A stretch of 64,000 nucleotides of DNA from Mytilinidion resinicola. Its lineage: Eukaryota; Ascomycota; Dothideomycetes; Mytilinidiales; Mytilinidiaceae. The position numbers and the translations under genes were made by a program. The notes under the pieces were generated by a model. It did not search any database, was not told where the DNA came from, and saw only the letters and a list, made by a program, of their open reading frames with translations. The stretch is taken from NCBI RefSeq assembly GCF_010093595.1, contig NW_022985438.1:2724786-2788785 (forward strand), given 5' to 3'. Of this stretch, positions 11,591 to 23,180 are shown piece by piece; the first letter of the stretch is position 1; each line of letters opens with the position of its first letter.

Positions 11591-11986
11591 GCTTTTTGGC
11601 TAGATTGGGGAGGAGTTTATGCCTCGAGTTGAAATGGAAACCGCCAACCCTCTCGTGTAGGGCTTTCTTGAGTCTAGCATAGCTTACAAAGTGGCTTGTT
11701 CTGTAAATTCACCATTGTTTATCTTATAGCTTGCCTTGCAGCTTGTTTCGGGTGTTCCATCTGATTGTATAGGGTCTTGAATTCTAACAGCTCGTGGCGG
11801 ACTTTTCGCTTGATTCGCAGAACGGTAAATTTTGCGATCTACCTAGGAAGGACGGGCGACGGTGCCAGCAGACTGCAATAGTCATATGCGTACTAGCAAA
11901 TGATCTTTAGTGGCGTAATTCCTTGGGGTAAATAGAGAATCTCAGTAAGAGCCAATATTTCCGACATTGGTCTCACTCTGTGATCT
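11591..11986. other. Convergent intergenic region
   Basis: Lies between the 3' ends of the oxygenase (+) and the kinase (-). No open frame of interest, repeat or RNA gene was seen; presumably two facing 3' UTRs. Confidence 0.6.
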
Positions 11987-14089
11987 TCAATGGGACGCAG
12001 GCGGTATTTCCGCTCTTGACACTAGTTGCTCAAAGTCTTCTGCTGGCGAAGGATATCCGCAGAACTCTGACGCGTGGGAAGATGCTGAGGCAGCCGTGAC
12101 CGGCGGACTAGGCGGCCTGTTTACACTGATTGTATATGTGAACGGTTTGTGATTGCTACCTTCGAATGGTTTGGCGGAAATCGGTGGTGGGGTAGTCGAA
12201 TGGCTTTCTCGGTGATGAGAGTCACTAGACAGTGTCAAGGCGATATCCCCAATTTCTCTCGCATCCCCTAGGTCCGACCTAGACTGGTCATTTGCTTTGT
12301 CAGGTTGCATCTGAAGTATCGAGTCCGGAAGGTCAACCGATTCAAGGGGCATCGGGTCAAGCTCTGGAATCGTGTTGATCTGACAGTCATTCATATAGAG
12401 CGTATCGGCGTCGTGCATGCCTTCCAGGTAGCTAGGGGTTAGTGAACATTTCGCCATCTCGTAAGAACTATGCATGGCGTAGCCAGGTAGGCTGGAACCG
12501 ACGACGGCTTCGTCGGCGTCGACAGAGTCTACAAAAGCGTGAAGGGTTCTGTATGATTCACTTTCCGGCTGTCCATGGCTTACAGAAGTACTGCTCGACC
12601 CATCGTCCCAATGTGTGATGATTGGAAACCAAGAGCTGTGTTCAACATGTTGATCGCAAAGGCTATAGAGCCAGGCCTCGCAACGAACACGTTCGAGATG
12701 AGATTCCAGCAGACTATCAAGAATCCAAGCATTGACTCGCCTTCGAACGCTTAATACACCGTCATCCAACTGGTCTAGCGCACTGCCACTCTGCGTTCTG
12801 GCATTATCACGGAGGAACTCCTCTCGGTTGGCATATAAAGTGTGCCCCTCTATGCGTATGCGTTGCTTCAAACGCTGCATCTCTGCACCGGCGCTGATTA
12901 GCCGTCCAATCAAATTGCTTGTTCGGTCGTCGAGGTTTTCCAGGACGTGTTGTAACTCCGGCGGTTCCGGGAAATCTGCCAAGTCTCGTAGGCGATGTTC
13001 TTCCATATAGCATTCTTGTTCATCCCTGAGATTATTGAACTGGGTTTGGAGTCTTTCAACCTCCAACAAGGCTGAGAGGTATTCTTGATGGAGACTCTCG
13101 GGAGCTGGCAGATGCTTAGAGTCCCTGCAAGCGCCACAAAACAGGAAATTGCAGTGCTCGGAATGGCGCAAAGTCAATTCCAATCCTTTAGCATGTATAC
13201 GATCAAAAGCGTTTCTTTCTAGCATTTGATATGCCATTTGAGGGATGATGGAATCAGAAACCCAGGAATGTCCCTTGGTTTCGTCCGGTGCTTCCTTCGC
13301 GTCTCGAAGGTTTTTCTGGATTTGGTCGATGTTCTCGTGGTAGCAGACATCGGTATTGCCCTTAGGTTGTAGGATTCCCAGCGCTACCAAGATTTCCAAC
13401 AAAACACAGCCAAGGGAGAAGACGTCAGACTTGGAATTGCGATCACAGAAGTCCGCCACTTCTGGAGCGCAATATCGCCTTGAAAAAGCTCGAGGACGCC
13501 CTGTCGTGGTGCTATGCTCTGCTTGACTCGAGTCATATGATATCCCGAAATCAGTGTAGACGGGTGAGCCTTGGTGTATGAGAATGTTCTGAGGCTTGAT
13601 GTCTTTGTGCCTAATGGCTTGTTGCTTCATGAAGGCTAGGCCACTGGCTAGGCATCCAAAACATTTGAGGAGAATCTGGGTGTCGTAATCGTTTGGAGAT
13701 TGTGAATCATGGTATTCCCTGAGGAATGTGGCAAGATCTCCGCTGTCTGCCACAGGAAGCAGAAGAAGGCCTAGTTCCCGCCGAGCGATGTACGTAGCGA
13801 AGACTCGTACTATATGATGATGTGGAGCTAGTCGACGCATGATTTTGACCTCATTATGAAACAGGCGATTAACCTCGTCAAGTCTCCATAATGTGTAGTT
13901 TCGGAAAATTTTGCGTGCATACACAGATCCGGTGTGGATGTCCTGAACCATCTCGACGCTCGCATTTGCGCCATGTCCCAAATTCTTGATCAATTGGTAT
14001 GGTAGAGCATTTTTGTCTACTATGTCAAGATGATCTCCTTCGTTGATCACGATCCGGGCTCCGGACTGCTGTTTCTGGTTTTGTGCCAT
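11987..14089 (-). CDS. Serine/threonine protein kinase with long C-terminal extension
   Basis: Intronless 700-aa protein beginning with an ATG at 14089. The kinase domain covers about residues 30-320: glycine loop GHGANASV (38-45), VYARK with Lys60, catalytic loop HKDIKPQN (D163, K165, N168), D180-FG, CAPE and SDVFSLG. All catalytic residues are present, so activity is expected. The remaining roughly 380 residues have charged, coiled-coil-prone stretches and a low-complexity tail with Pro/Ser-rich segments but no recognised domain. This is a lineage-type fungal kinase; the subfamily is not recognised. It is convergent with the oxygenase upstream of it on the map and lies downstream of MCM5 on the same strand, about 1 kb away. 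Confidence 0.9.
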   Translation of the reverse strand: MAQNQKQQSGARIVINEGDHLDIVDKNALPYQLIKNLGHGANASVEMVQDIHTGSVYARKIFRNYTLWRLDEVNRLFHNEVKIMRRLAPHHHIVRVFATYIARRELGLLLLPVADSGDLATFLREYHDSQSPNDYDTQILLKCFGCLASGLAFMKQQAIRHKDIKPQNILIHQGSPVYTDFGISYDSSQAEHSTTTGRPRAFSRRYCAPEVADFCDRNSKSDVFSLGCVLLEILVALGILQPKGNTDVCYHENIDQIQKNLRDAKEAPDETKGHSWVSDSIIPQMAYQMLERNAFDRIHAKGLELTLRHSEHCNFLFCGACRDSKHLPAPESLHQEYLSALLEVERLQTQFNNLRDEQECYMEEHRLRDLADFPEPPELQHVLENLDDRTSNLIGRLISAGAEMQRLKQRIRIEGHTLYANREEFLRDNARTQSGSALDQLDDGVLSVRRRVNAWILDSLLESHLERVRCEAWLYSLCDQHVEHSSWFPIITHWDDGSSSTSVSHGQPESESYRTLHAFVDSVDADEAVVGSSLPGYAMHSSYEMAKCSLTPSYLEGMHDADTLYMNDCQINTIPELDPMPLESVDLPDSILQMQPDKANDQSRSDLGDAREIGDIALTLSSDSHHRESHSTTPPPISAKPFEGSNHKPFTYTISVNRPPSPPVTAASASSHASEFCGYPSPAEDFEQLVSRAEIPPASH

Positions 14090-15133
14090 GGCTAGACATG
14101 CGACGATGAGGTAGTGTGGTTAATGGCCACGTCCTAACTACCACTTGAAACGGATGGGTAGTTGAAGAGATTCGGCGAGATTCGGAGCGCACGCGCATAC
14201 TCAGACGATGGCGCTGCACAGTATTGAGCTTCAGGAGCAGAGAGGCAGAGTTCGGAGTGTTTCGACAGCCTAGCCAAAGCACAAGCAATCAGCAGCCGTT
14301 CTCCGCATAGCCAAGATCTCTTGAAGTTACTTACTACCCCTACGGGCACCTCTCTCTACATCAACCTGATAACAATGCGACGTGAACATGGAGTGTAAAG
14401 TCAAGCAAAGTGCGGTGAAGAGAGCGCGGAAAGTGGAATGCGTTGTCATTGAGATTGAACCGGGAAGGCTGTCCTTCTGCAGGTCGTGGCGCTGTCGTCG
14501 ATTCCGGATTGGATAGAATCACAGCCTCGCCGCTCTCGAGCAGCATCATCCGATCCCGAGCTTCGGCCAATCTGAACAATGGGATGAAAGCAATTGGAGA
14601 GTGAGTGTGTGGAAACCTGAAGCTTGGAAACTCTAAACAATCGTAGAAGGTCAGAACTACGAACCTCGGCGAACTGTTCATCCTTCAGGACAACGTCTAG
14701 CCTAGCCTCAAGGCTGACTTCTAAGCAGGCCCCCAAGCTATCAGATCCCCCTCGCAAGTGCTGGTAAGATCGTATCGTAGATACCGCGTAAAGCAGACTT
14801 GAAAGAGCTAAGAAGATTTCTTTTGCTGGCTTCCAGCGCCGCGTTCTCCCCTCGAGATCGTGTAACGAATAGCCTGTAGGTGGGTTTCAGCGTAGCGCAA
14901 GGATAGATTCTCACGCCCAATGATCAAGATAGCCTGCCAGCGATCAAAAGCTCTCTTGATACCTAGGGTTATTTTCGTAAGCCGGCCATCAAACGTCATG
15001 ACGTGCGACAGCAGCGTATGTCTACCCACATAAACATCCCAGCATCATCATCCATGGTATACAATCCCAATCGCACCATATCCAGCAACACCCCTGAAAG
15101 CCCAAAAGCGCCACCGATTCCGGAGAAACCAAC
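14090..15133. other. Intergenic: kinase promoter and MCM5 3' side
   Basis: No supported gene. Short minus-strand open frames exist (for instance 14808-15029, which starts with GTG) but none resembles a known family or has convincing splice continuation. Probably the kinase 5' leader and promoter together with the MCM5 3' UTR. Confidence 0.5.
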
Positions 15134-17503
15134 CTATGCTCCACTCCGATGCACCTGTGCGCCCCCACGCCTGAACTGAATAGTCTCTCGCCTCTGCATA
15201 ACGATCAATGCCCGGTTGAGAGCCTGCTCGCTATACCCCTTCCCATCTACGAACTCGCGCTTAAGAGTCGCTAAGCTGGTGTTCCAACCAATAGGCAATC
15301 GCCTTCTTAGTTCCTCTTCGACCTTCATCATCTCGTCGTTCAGTTCCTTGCTCCCCTGGCCTTCACCTTGGCTGACGGCGTCCATGGTCGAGGCCAAGAA
15401 CAGTCGAATAGCTTCATCCACATGAGCCTCGTTTGCAATGGGAGAGAGCGAGAGTTTCGCAAGGGACTCGGTGATACGGATAATAGCTTCAAGCTGACGA
15501 ACAGTGATGGGAATACTAGAGCGGGCATTCGCCGACAATTCAGCAGCATGGACCTGGCGACGGATGGACACGAAATGAGAAGAGAGCTTTTCTGCGGCCT
15601 CGGGGGAGAGACGGGGCGCGCATTTTCTAGAGGAGGAATGTCAGCCATTTTTTTTGAAAGTGAATTGATAGAATGGATTAGCCTACTGTTTGCAGTAGCT
15701 GATGTACCGCTTCATCTTGTCAACGGGGATTTCAGCCTGTACCTGATCTTCTGCGCCCCGTCCACCCATGTGGATGTTCATAACATGCTTCGCCATCTTC
15801 TCATCACGACCACGCTCGTGCTCATCACGAACGATGAAGATCATGTCAAAACGAGAGAGAATGGTTGTCTGGAAATCGATGTTCTCCCCGGGTGTCTTGA
15901 GATCATCGTAGCGTCCAAAGATCGGATTGGCGGCAGCGAGTACAGATGTGCGGGCGTTTAGGATTGTTGTGATGCCGGCTTTAGCAATGGAGATGGTCTG
16001 TTGTTCCATGGCCTCATGAATAGCAACTCGGTCCTCATCCCGCATCTTATCAAACTCATCAATACAAACAACACCACCGTCTGCGAGTACCATAGCTCCA
16101 CCTTCAAGGTAAAATTCTCGTGTAGTGTGCTCGCGCTGCACTGAAGCTGTCAGACCCGCTGCGGACGAACCTTTTCCGGAAGTGTAGATCGCAATAGGAG
16201 CAGCTTTCTCAACGAATTTGAGTAACTGCGATTTGGCCGTGCCAGGATCACCGAGTAGTAACACGTTGATGTCGCCACGAAGTTTCATTCCATCGGGGAG
16301 AATCTTCTTAGAGCCACCCATCAGCAGACAGGCAATAGCTTTCTTAATGTCCTTGTTTCCGTAGATCGAAGGGGCAATGCAGCTCGCGAAGACCTCGTAA
16401 AGATCCGGCCTCCGACTTAATTCCAAGAATTCCTGCTCTTCCGCTTCTGAGAATGTTGCATTGCCTTTCATGGAGTGATCAACATCAGCTGTAATGCCTA
16501 CAGCTCGCAGATATGGGTTTCGAATGGCCACAGCTGATTTCTGCGCCTGCTTGGACGCCTTCTGTGAATAGATCGAGTACACACCCATGACCGTGCACCG
16601 AGACCCCGGGACGACGCGATTCGCAAGATATCGGTCTGCGGAGACTACGATAGATCGTGGTAGCTCTCCCACCGGGACGTGGTCGGGCGCCTCTTGAAGC
16701 TTCAGAATTTGCTGGTCGATAAACTGGCTCTTCTCGTGCACAACGACATATGGGTCCATAGGACAGGGTGCGTTGTCCTCTGCCTTTCCCAGCCCATCGG
16801 GCTTCTTTTGTCCAGCTCTACATGTTCGAGGAAGGGTCACACCTGCGACACCTCCAGAGATCGGGTAGTCCAGCTCGTCCTTGCAGTTCCGACATTGAAT
16901 ATGGAGAGCGGTGGCTTTTGAGGCCAGGACGGTGGCGCTGATAATGATGCCGGGTATTCGCACAAGATGTGAAACACTAGTAGCGGCAAGATCTCGTATG
17001 GAGAGCTCAGAAGCTCCTGAATGTAGAAGGAGTTGGTGCTGGGGTAGCTCCCTAAGCATTTTCCGATCGGAGGGGAAAACGATTCGTTGTGTGCAGATTC
17101 TCAGCGCAGATTCGAACTAGAAGTAATTAGCTGGGCAGAAGACGCCAACTTCGAACTGAGCTTCGTACCAAGGGTATTATATCGGCGGGTTCATTCTGCA
17201 GTCGGTGTGCTAGTTCCTCGTTGTAGGAGATCAAATGCGCAACGTCGATGTCGCAGTAGAATTGCTTCACCAAGACATTCTCCCGTATCTGGTCTCTGCA
17301 ACGCTGTCAGTCCGGTTCGCCAAGGCTGTAAGAATCTTTAGATAGTCCTACCTGTATACAAAGACATTGTTGATGTGGAACTCCATAATGAAGTCGACGA
17401 GCGCTTGCTCTATGCGCGACGGCTGCATGCCATCGGGGCCGTCATCGTCAATCTGGCTGCCGAATAGCGGCACAGAAATGGCGGATTGTCTATCGAAGGC
17501 CAT
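15134..17503 (-). CDS. MCM5: MCM5, DNA replication licensing helicase subunit
   Basis: Four exons read on the minus strand: 17503..17352, 17295..17169, 17116..15687 and 15626..15134, with introns of 56, 52 and 60 nt; 733 aa, the usual Mcm5 size. Mcm5 is one of six AAA+ subunits of the Mcm2-7 replicative helicase. Visible features are the N-terminal zinc-binding cysteines (C168, C171, C192, C211), Walker A GDPGTAKS (382-389), Walker B VCIDEFD (443-449), arginine finger SRFD (514-517) and a C-terminal winged-helix region. The N-terminal exon MAFDRQSA...IPLFGSQ-like start and the block [14 protein letters not shown] are typical of Mcm5 rather than other MCMs. Each splice restores the family sequence exactly in frame. 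The start codon faces the PSMG4-like gene across a MITE-containing promoter. Confidence 0.95.
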
Positions 17504-17653
17504 GTTGGAGCGTGATAGTCGTGGACGGGAGTGTTTGCGGAGTCGTAACAGGAGGTGGGATGAAGACGAACTTTGGGACGCGATCTAGCGCGTTGTCGCG
17601 TAGAAAACCACTTAAACTCCAATTGGTCCGTTAGTAAGCAAGTATCTTATTTA

Positions 17654-18091
17654 ACGTAGTCGGCAAGCTAGTGGGCCATGCAAGCTAGTGGGCCACCCAA
17701 TTATTGGTGCGATTTAGACCTTTTAGCACCCTAGCAATCTTAACAATCACAGAATATTCCAGGTTGTGACTTAGGATAATGATATCCGTGGTTATTTTAA
17801 TATCATCTGTTAATTTTTTAGATCTCTTGATAGCCCTGTTTAGCCGCAGTAAAATGTTGCCTAGTTTTGGCCCCTAAAATCAAGTAATACCTACAATATA
17901 ATAGGATTACGCTGCTATACTGCTCCAAACATTCTCTTAGCTATTAAAATGAGCTAGATAGTATATGCAATCTTAAAGCTATACTTTATATCTCGTAGTT
18001 GTTGAGATTGCTGGGGTGCTAAAAGGTCTAAATCGCACCAAAAATTGGGTGGCCCACTAGCTTGCATGGCCCACTAGCTTGCCGACTACGT
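17654..18091. mobile_element. MITE-like non-autonomous DNA transposon with long terminal inverted repeats
   Basis: 438 bp bounded by nearly perfect inverted repeats of about 90-95 bp, starting ACGTAGTCGGCAAGC at each end, and flanked by TA on both sides (17652-17653 and 18092-18093). Each arm contains two tandem copies of a 15-17-bp motif built on GCAAGCTAGTGGGCC. The interior is AT-rich and carries no transposase frame. A TA target duplication and long TIRs fit a Tc1/mariner-derived (Fot1/pogo-type) element; the family name is inference. It sits in the space between the MCM5 and PSMG4-like start codons. Confidence 0.9.
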
Positions 18092-18157
18092 TACTCGTAT
18101 GCTATGCCTGCATTTCATCTCCATCACTTCAACAATACTTTCTACGCTCCATCAACA

Positions 18158-18683
18158 ATGGCATCCACCCTTCAAAGCGGTCCTACCGCTCCCTCAGAAA
18201 CCCCCAACACCCACGAACTCTCATTCCCTCTCCCGCGCGCCCCGCAATCCCACATCCACCTCCACCTAACTAACCACACCACCTCTCTGCTCCTCTTTCT
18301 CACAAGCTCCGGGGAGTCCGCGTCCACATTATCCTCACTGGGTAGCTTCGTGTATGCAATGCCGAACGTAGGCCTCACTTAAATCTCCCTATACTTTGTT
18401 ATAATTTTGGGGTTCTAAGCTAATGCGATTTAATGGTGGATAGAGAACCGGAGGACAACCGCTCAGCACACCACTATATACCCAAGGCTCCACATTGGAT
18501 TTCGCGACTAGGTTGGCGAGGGTGCTGGCGAAAAAGGTGGGCAAGCCGGTGTATGTGGGCAACTCGGTCAGCTTTGCGGGGGCGGGGATGGGGGGAACGG
18601 TTGAGGAGGAGATGGAGGGGTTTAGAAGGTGTGTGGAGGTGGTTGTCGGGGTCTTGGAAAGAGAGAAAGACGTCAAGGAATGA
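18158..18683 (+). CDS. Proteasome assembly chaperone 4-like protein (PSMG4/Pac4 family)
   Basis: Two exons, 18158..18367 and 18444..18683, with a 76-nt GTAGGC...ATAG phase-0 intron; 149 aa. After splicing the protein shows a beta-rich core (HIHLHLTNHTTSLLLFL), a SLGSFVYAMPN segment, then LDFATRLARVLAKK and KPVYVGNSV, the order seen in PSMG4 (a chaperone for 20S proteasome alpha-ring assembly acting with PSMG3). Length matches fungal members. The assignment rests on remembered pattern, not an alignment. It is head-to-head with MCM5; excluding the transposon the two start codons would be only about 215 bp apart, suggesting a shared promoter. Confidence 0.75.
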
Positions 18684-18909
18684 AAAGACACATGATGTGC
18701 TATGAAAAACTCGGTATTTCAGGGCACTAGGAGGGCATATCCTGAGGGATGGCGAATGCACGAGTATGAGATCATGTCCAAAAACAAAAGGCAAAAAGGC
18801 GTAAAGAGCGTAGGTACTGTTTAATATCTGAAGGTGTTACATTCCACTCGAAAAACCGCCAAGAGGACAACGCTCCTGCTTAAGGTAAGACCTATGGACG
18901 ACTGAAGCT

Positions 18910-19283
18910 TCAGTTCATCCCCTCCAAGCGCTCCTTAGCACTATCCTTGGCGTCCTGGGACACATTGGGATTCTTCAGCGTCGCTTTCAAACCACCAGCA
19001 CTACCGGAAGGAGTCAGTTATCCAACTATAGAAGCTTTAGAATTACTCGGCACGTACACGTTGTTGGGATTCTTGTTCTCATCCCTGTCGGCACTGGTCC
19101 CAACATTTCCGCCATCCAAATCCTGCTCGAGGACCTCGCGGGAGTGTTGCTTAGACTCTTCGGAGGTGTCTACAAACGCAATCAGGATTATGATTGTTAT
19201 AGGAGAGGAAAAGGACAAAAGAGCTTACTGGGGTTGTTGAGATTAGCCTTGTGGCCACCAGCGACATTTCCGAGGTTAGACAT
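18910..19283 (-). CDS. con-6: Conidiation-specific protein 6 family
   Basis: Three exons on the minus strand, 19283..19229, 19169..19058 and 19000..18910, with introns of 59 and 57 nt; 85 aa. The spliced protein starts MSNLGNVAGGHKANLNNP and contains two copies of the con-6 repeat (GNVAGGHKANLNNPNTSEE, then NNVAGGLKATLKNPNVSQD), each followed by a basic/acidic helix with an AKxxLE-like end. Con-6 proteins are small hydrophilic proteins abundant in conidia and in stress-exposed hyphae; molecular function is unknown. Both introns fall at positions that restore the repeat exactly. Gene is convergent with the PSMG4-like gene. Confidence 0.92.
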
Positions 19284-20399
19284 GGTGATGGAAGAGTTGA
19301 TTTGGACGGTTTGGGAAGGCTTGGAGTTTGATGTGCGATATGGATTGAAGGCGAATGGGGTGAGATTCTAACAACATACTTCTCGGGAGTCTTTATACCA
19401 TCTGGAAAGGTATTTTCGATGACGGAAAACAGTCATACTGTTTCGAAAGCGACCGGCAAAAGATGAAGACTTTCATCGGCTCGTCATACATGCACCTAGG
19501 ACACGATATCGCTGCACGCCACATCACACTCTTTGCCGATTGTGACATACTGGAGTCGTTGCAAGGGCAATTCTAAGAGAGGCGACGTCGTGGAAAAGCT
19601 CCACGATCCAACTTACAAGGATACTACGGCTGCCTGTGCACATGTTGACACCGATCACCAGGTGTGGGGCGATGCCAGACGGGATGTCCACGGAGTCTAG
19701 TGGCGGATCTAGAATCGATCTGCAACTACCTATGATCTTAGATCACCCCAAATCCAGGAACTCAGACTTGGCAAGGAACTAATGGCGGTGAGAGGTGCGG
19801 AGAAAGGGCTGTGCAGGATGAGGAATGTGATCCGATTTTACAATGATGTCTAACTCGCTATATTTTTTGGGATTTTTTTTTTAGATTTGTAGCCTCTCCG
19901 TCCTTCTCCTATCGTCACTGTGCCATTCACAGGTCCATCCCGCACTGGCATTAAGTCTTGAAATCCATAAATAGCACAACTACCCATTTGTGTGATTGAA
20001 TTGCGTGTAGACAAATTAGCGCCGCAGTAGTGCATTCTGTATGTTGACATCAGAACCACACGGACGTGACGTGGAAATGAATCACCGCGTCTAATGACAC
20101 GCAGTCACGGGGGGCCAGCCCGATCTCGGGAGCCACTTAGGTATCGTCTAATTAAGCTATCACTTCATTGGCTGGTTCTTTCACCGTGCTCCTCTGACCA
20201 TAGCGCAGGAGGCTAATCCATGACGTGGTATCAATGCGGTCACCTTCTACAGACGGGGAGTTTAATGCCGCACGCGGGCTGTGATATCTTTCTGAATATA
20301 TAGAATTGCAGTACTAAGACATGAGTCTGGGCACTGCTTGCAACTGCATAGGGTACCCTGACAGGCTTTGGAAACTCCAAATACGATGTCAAGGCTAAC
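19284..20399. other. Intergenic region, no gene seen
   Basis: About 1.1 kb without a supported open frame. Contains short T-runs near 19860-19885. The first part is presumably the con-6 promoter. The repeat unit described separately follows at about 20400. Confidence 0.55.
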
Positions 20400-20545
20400 G
20401 CAGTGGGGCTTAGACTGCCTTTTGACTAAGTGAAGACGTGTTACCTAGGGCACTCCTTACAGTGGTGCCGAGAGAGCAAGAGTGAAGTCAGAGTAGCGCT
20501 ATATCTGTGTGCCCAAACTTATGACCCAGTACTGTAGTGACGGAA
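20385..20545 (+). repeat. Single copy of the ~160-bp dispersed repeat
   Basis: Contains the core TCCTTACAGTGGTGCCGAG (ACAGTGG at 20459) preceded by the flank GCAGTGGGGCTTAGACTG and followed by ATATCTGTGTGCCCAAACTTATG. Both flanks recur in the arrays at 46.2-46.9 and 61.5-61.9 kb. Comparison by eye; mostly transitions between copies. Confidence 0.75.
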
Positions 20546-20722
20546 AGTAGATTACCTCGCCACCAGCTTGAGATACCAATACTACAGTGCCTCGCTATGA
20601 GTGTTTTGCACGAGTTACTATGTGACACACTTCATCATAACTACGCGTGGAACAAGACGAACAGTCTCCAATATATTCACTCTTCCTAGCCGCTAGGCAG
20701 CTAATCATCATCAAATCCCCGC

Positions 20723-22415
20723 CTAGCTCCAAAATCTACTCGGCCTCTTCCCGCCCTTCCACCCACACCCCTTCTTCAACAAAAACCCCGCCGTATCATG
20801 ACTCCCCACATTAGCCACCACTCCACCCCCGAAACACCCCAGTTTCGTGTCCGTCCAAATATCCACCACTTCATACATCTCTCCCCCCTTCACACCCGGG
20901 ATCTCCGTGAAGTTCGCAAACTTCTCCACAGTCTCCCCACCCGGGTTAAACAAGAGCACCAAAACCCCCGCCTGGCTGTCGCCGGCCCAGAATTCCGCCG
21001 GCCACGTCGCGTTGAACGTCCAATCCGGGTTCGTGCCCCACTTGTACGGCATCGCCGGCTTGCCGAACACCGCGTCCTGGTTGAACGCGAGGAGGTACTT
21101 GTTCTTCAAAATCGCGACATTGGCGTCGGAGAGCGTGTCCAGCGCCGTGCCGATGAGGAGGGGGGACTTCATCGCGGCCCAGAGAGCGAAGTGGGAGCGC
21201 GTTTCGGCGGGCGTGAGGTCGCCGTTGCCGACTTCGAGCATGTCCGGGTCCGGGTGGCCCCAGAAATCGGCGTAGTTGAGGTAGAAGGAGTTCTCGTTCA
21301 GGATCTCGACGATGCGGGGCCAGTTGGAGGTGATGTCGCCGGACATGCGCCAGGAGGCGGCGGTGTCGTTGCCCCATTGCTGTCTGACGGTGGAGGTACG
21401 CGTTAGGGGGGGTTGGATACAGGGTTCTGGGTACAGGCTACGTACGGATTGGCTTCGCCCCATTCGCAGAGGCTGTAGAGGATCGTGCGGTTTTGCTTCT
21501 TCAGAGCGTCGCCCATAATGCGGAAGCGTTCGGCGGTGTTGGACTTGTGGAAGTCGTAGCCGGCAGGACATAGGCCGGTTTTGTCGGTGCCTAAGAGGGG
21601 TTAGCAAGTGTTGGAAGTTGGGGCATTTGGTCGTCATAGGTCTGTGTAGGCTTGTCTACCACTGCCTGACCTTCCCCAATGCTTTTTCCTAATCTCGATA
21701 GAAATGAAAGGTCACCATTCAGCAACTAATAAGAAGCATGCTGTGCCACCTCGGACAGGGGTACAACGAGTGCACATAGGATTTGAAAGAGGCATTAAAA
21801 CAGCACAGGTAGTGACTCTTGAAAGATCACAAACATATGAAGGACAGAACGGTACGTACATGTCCCGTTTTTGATTGGTCGATAATGGCTCGCCCAAGAA
21901 TCGGGCACACAAGCGTCGCACTCGTCGGCCCACTCCGCAGGAACGTTGCAATTGTCATATTTGAGGTAGTCGATTTCCCAGTCAGCGAAAGTAGTTGCGT
22001 CGATTAATTCGTTGCCGATGCTAGCGACGTAGCCTGCGCAGGTCTTTGTGCCGGCGCTGCTGTAGATGCCGATTTTCAAGCCCAAGGCATGGATCTTGTC
22101 AGCGGTCCCTTTGATACCATCTGGAAACTTGTCGGGGTCTGGAATCATGCGTCCGGTAGTTTCGTTCCGCTTGTCTTTGACTTGCCAGCAGTCATCGATG
22201 TTGACGTAACTGTAACCGACATCCTTCAAACCCAACTCGACCAACTTGTTCGCCGCGACAAGGAATTTTGTTTCGTTGATGTCGCAATTGAAGGCATTCC
22301 AAGAGTTCCAACCCAGTGCTGGTAGCCTGCCAACATCGAGAGGGCGGACAAGAGCCGTACTTGGACTGGGTGAAAATGCAGAGAGTAATAGAAAGAATAG
22401 AGAGATCATTTTCAT
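20723..22415 (-). CDS. Secreted alpha-galactosidase, glycoside hydrolase family 27
   Basis: Three exons on the minus strand: 22415..21860, 21590..21446 and 21383..20723, with introns of 269 and 62 nt; 453 aa. The enzyme releases alpha-1,6-linked galactose from galactomannan and raffinose-type sugars outside the cell. The start at 22415 is chosen because it begins a signal peptide ([17 protein letters not shown], cleavage near residue 21). GH27 landmarks follow: [18 protein letters not shown], the nucleophile D154 in YLKYDNCN, and the acid/base D250 in WRMSGDI. The open frame extends 45 codons upstream to another ATG, but that stretch is not signal-like. Intron 1 is unusually long for this window. 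The C-terminal domain is beta-rich, as in the family. No frame damage. Confidence 0.93.
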
Positions 22416-23180
22416 GGTAAGCTTTTCAAGAAGGCATGCAGCAGCTTGAAGAATTGGGAGCTGGAGACATGAGGTTTCTATATTTGGTCTCAAAATGGCG
22501 GTGGCAGAAAGGACGGCCTGGGCCTGCGCGGTGCCCACATTTGGTGCCATTTTACAGTCGTAATGGAGGTATTAGGCCTGCTGATTGACGTGGTGGCTCC
22601 CACTTTGATGCATGTCAGTTCCCGAGCTTGCATGGTAGAGAGAAGGTATAACAGGATTGAGACGAGTATAGTAGGATATATGCACATGACAGCGCAGTCC
22701 GTACACCACCATTCCCCTGCGTGTTATGTTTCGGCAGGGAATACCTACGGAGTAATTTCTGTTTTCAGGCGGTTGTATAGCGATTTAAGAGAATGTTGTA
22801 GGCCCTCCCTGGTCAGCGAATAGATTGAACAGCGAAGCGTTGCGTCATAGGCCGTGCGGCGTAAGGAATGTATGGTGGGGTCAAAGCATTTATTTGACCA
22901 AAGAAATGACAGACAAAGGTGGTACAGCAGATATCTCAACGGTCTTCTAGAAGTCGGGTGGTGGTCAATGGTGGTGAGTGGCTGTGAAGTTGTGATGGAT
23001 GCATGCTGCAAGGCACGCGGTACAGACGGCTGACTAGCAAGCGGGGAAATCGGGAAAATCAAAGCGCGCATAACGGCCCGAGCTGTGACCTGACAGATGA
23101 GCGGCAATGAAGAGTATTGCGGTAGCATCGTACTCTATGTATATGAGGTATGAGGGTCATTCTCATCTAGGAATGGCTCT
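22416..23180. other. Intergenic: alpha-galactosidase promoter
   Basis: No gene supported. Short open frames on both strands have no family resemblance. Probably the alpha-galactosidase promoter and the 3' flank of the small gene at 23181. Confidence 0.5.

Noticed and set aside
20798..21406. 202-codon plus-strand frame opposite the alpha-galactosidase
   Set aside because: Antisense shadow of the GC-rich third exon; the minus strand has catalytic motifs and splice sites.
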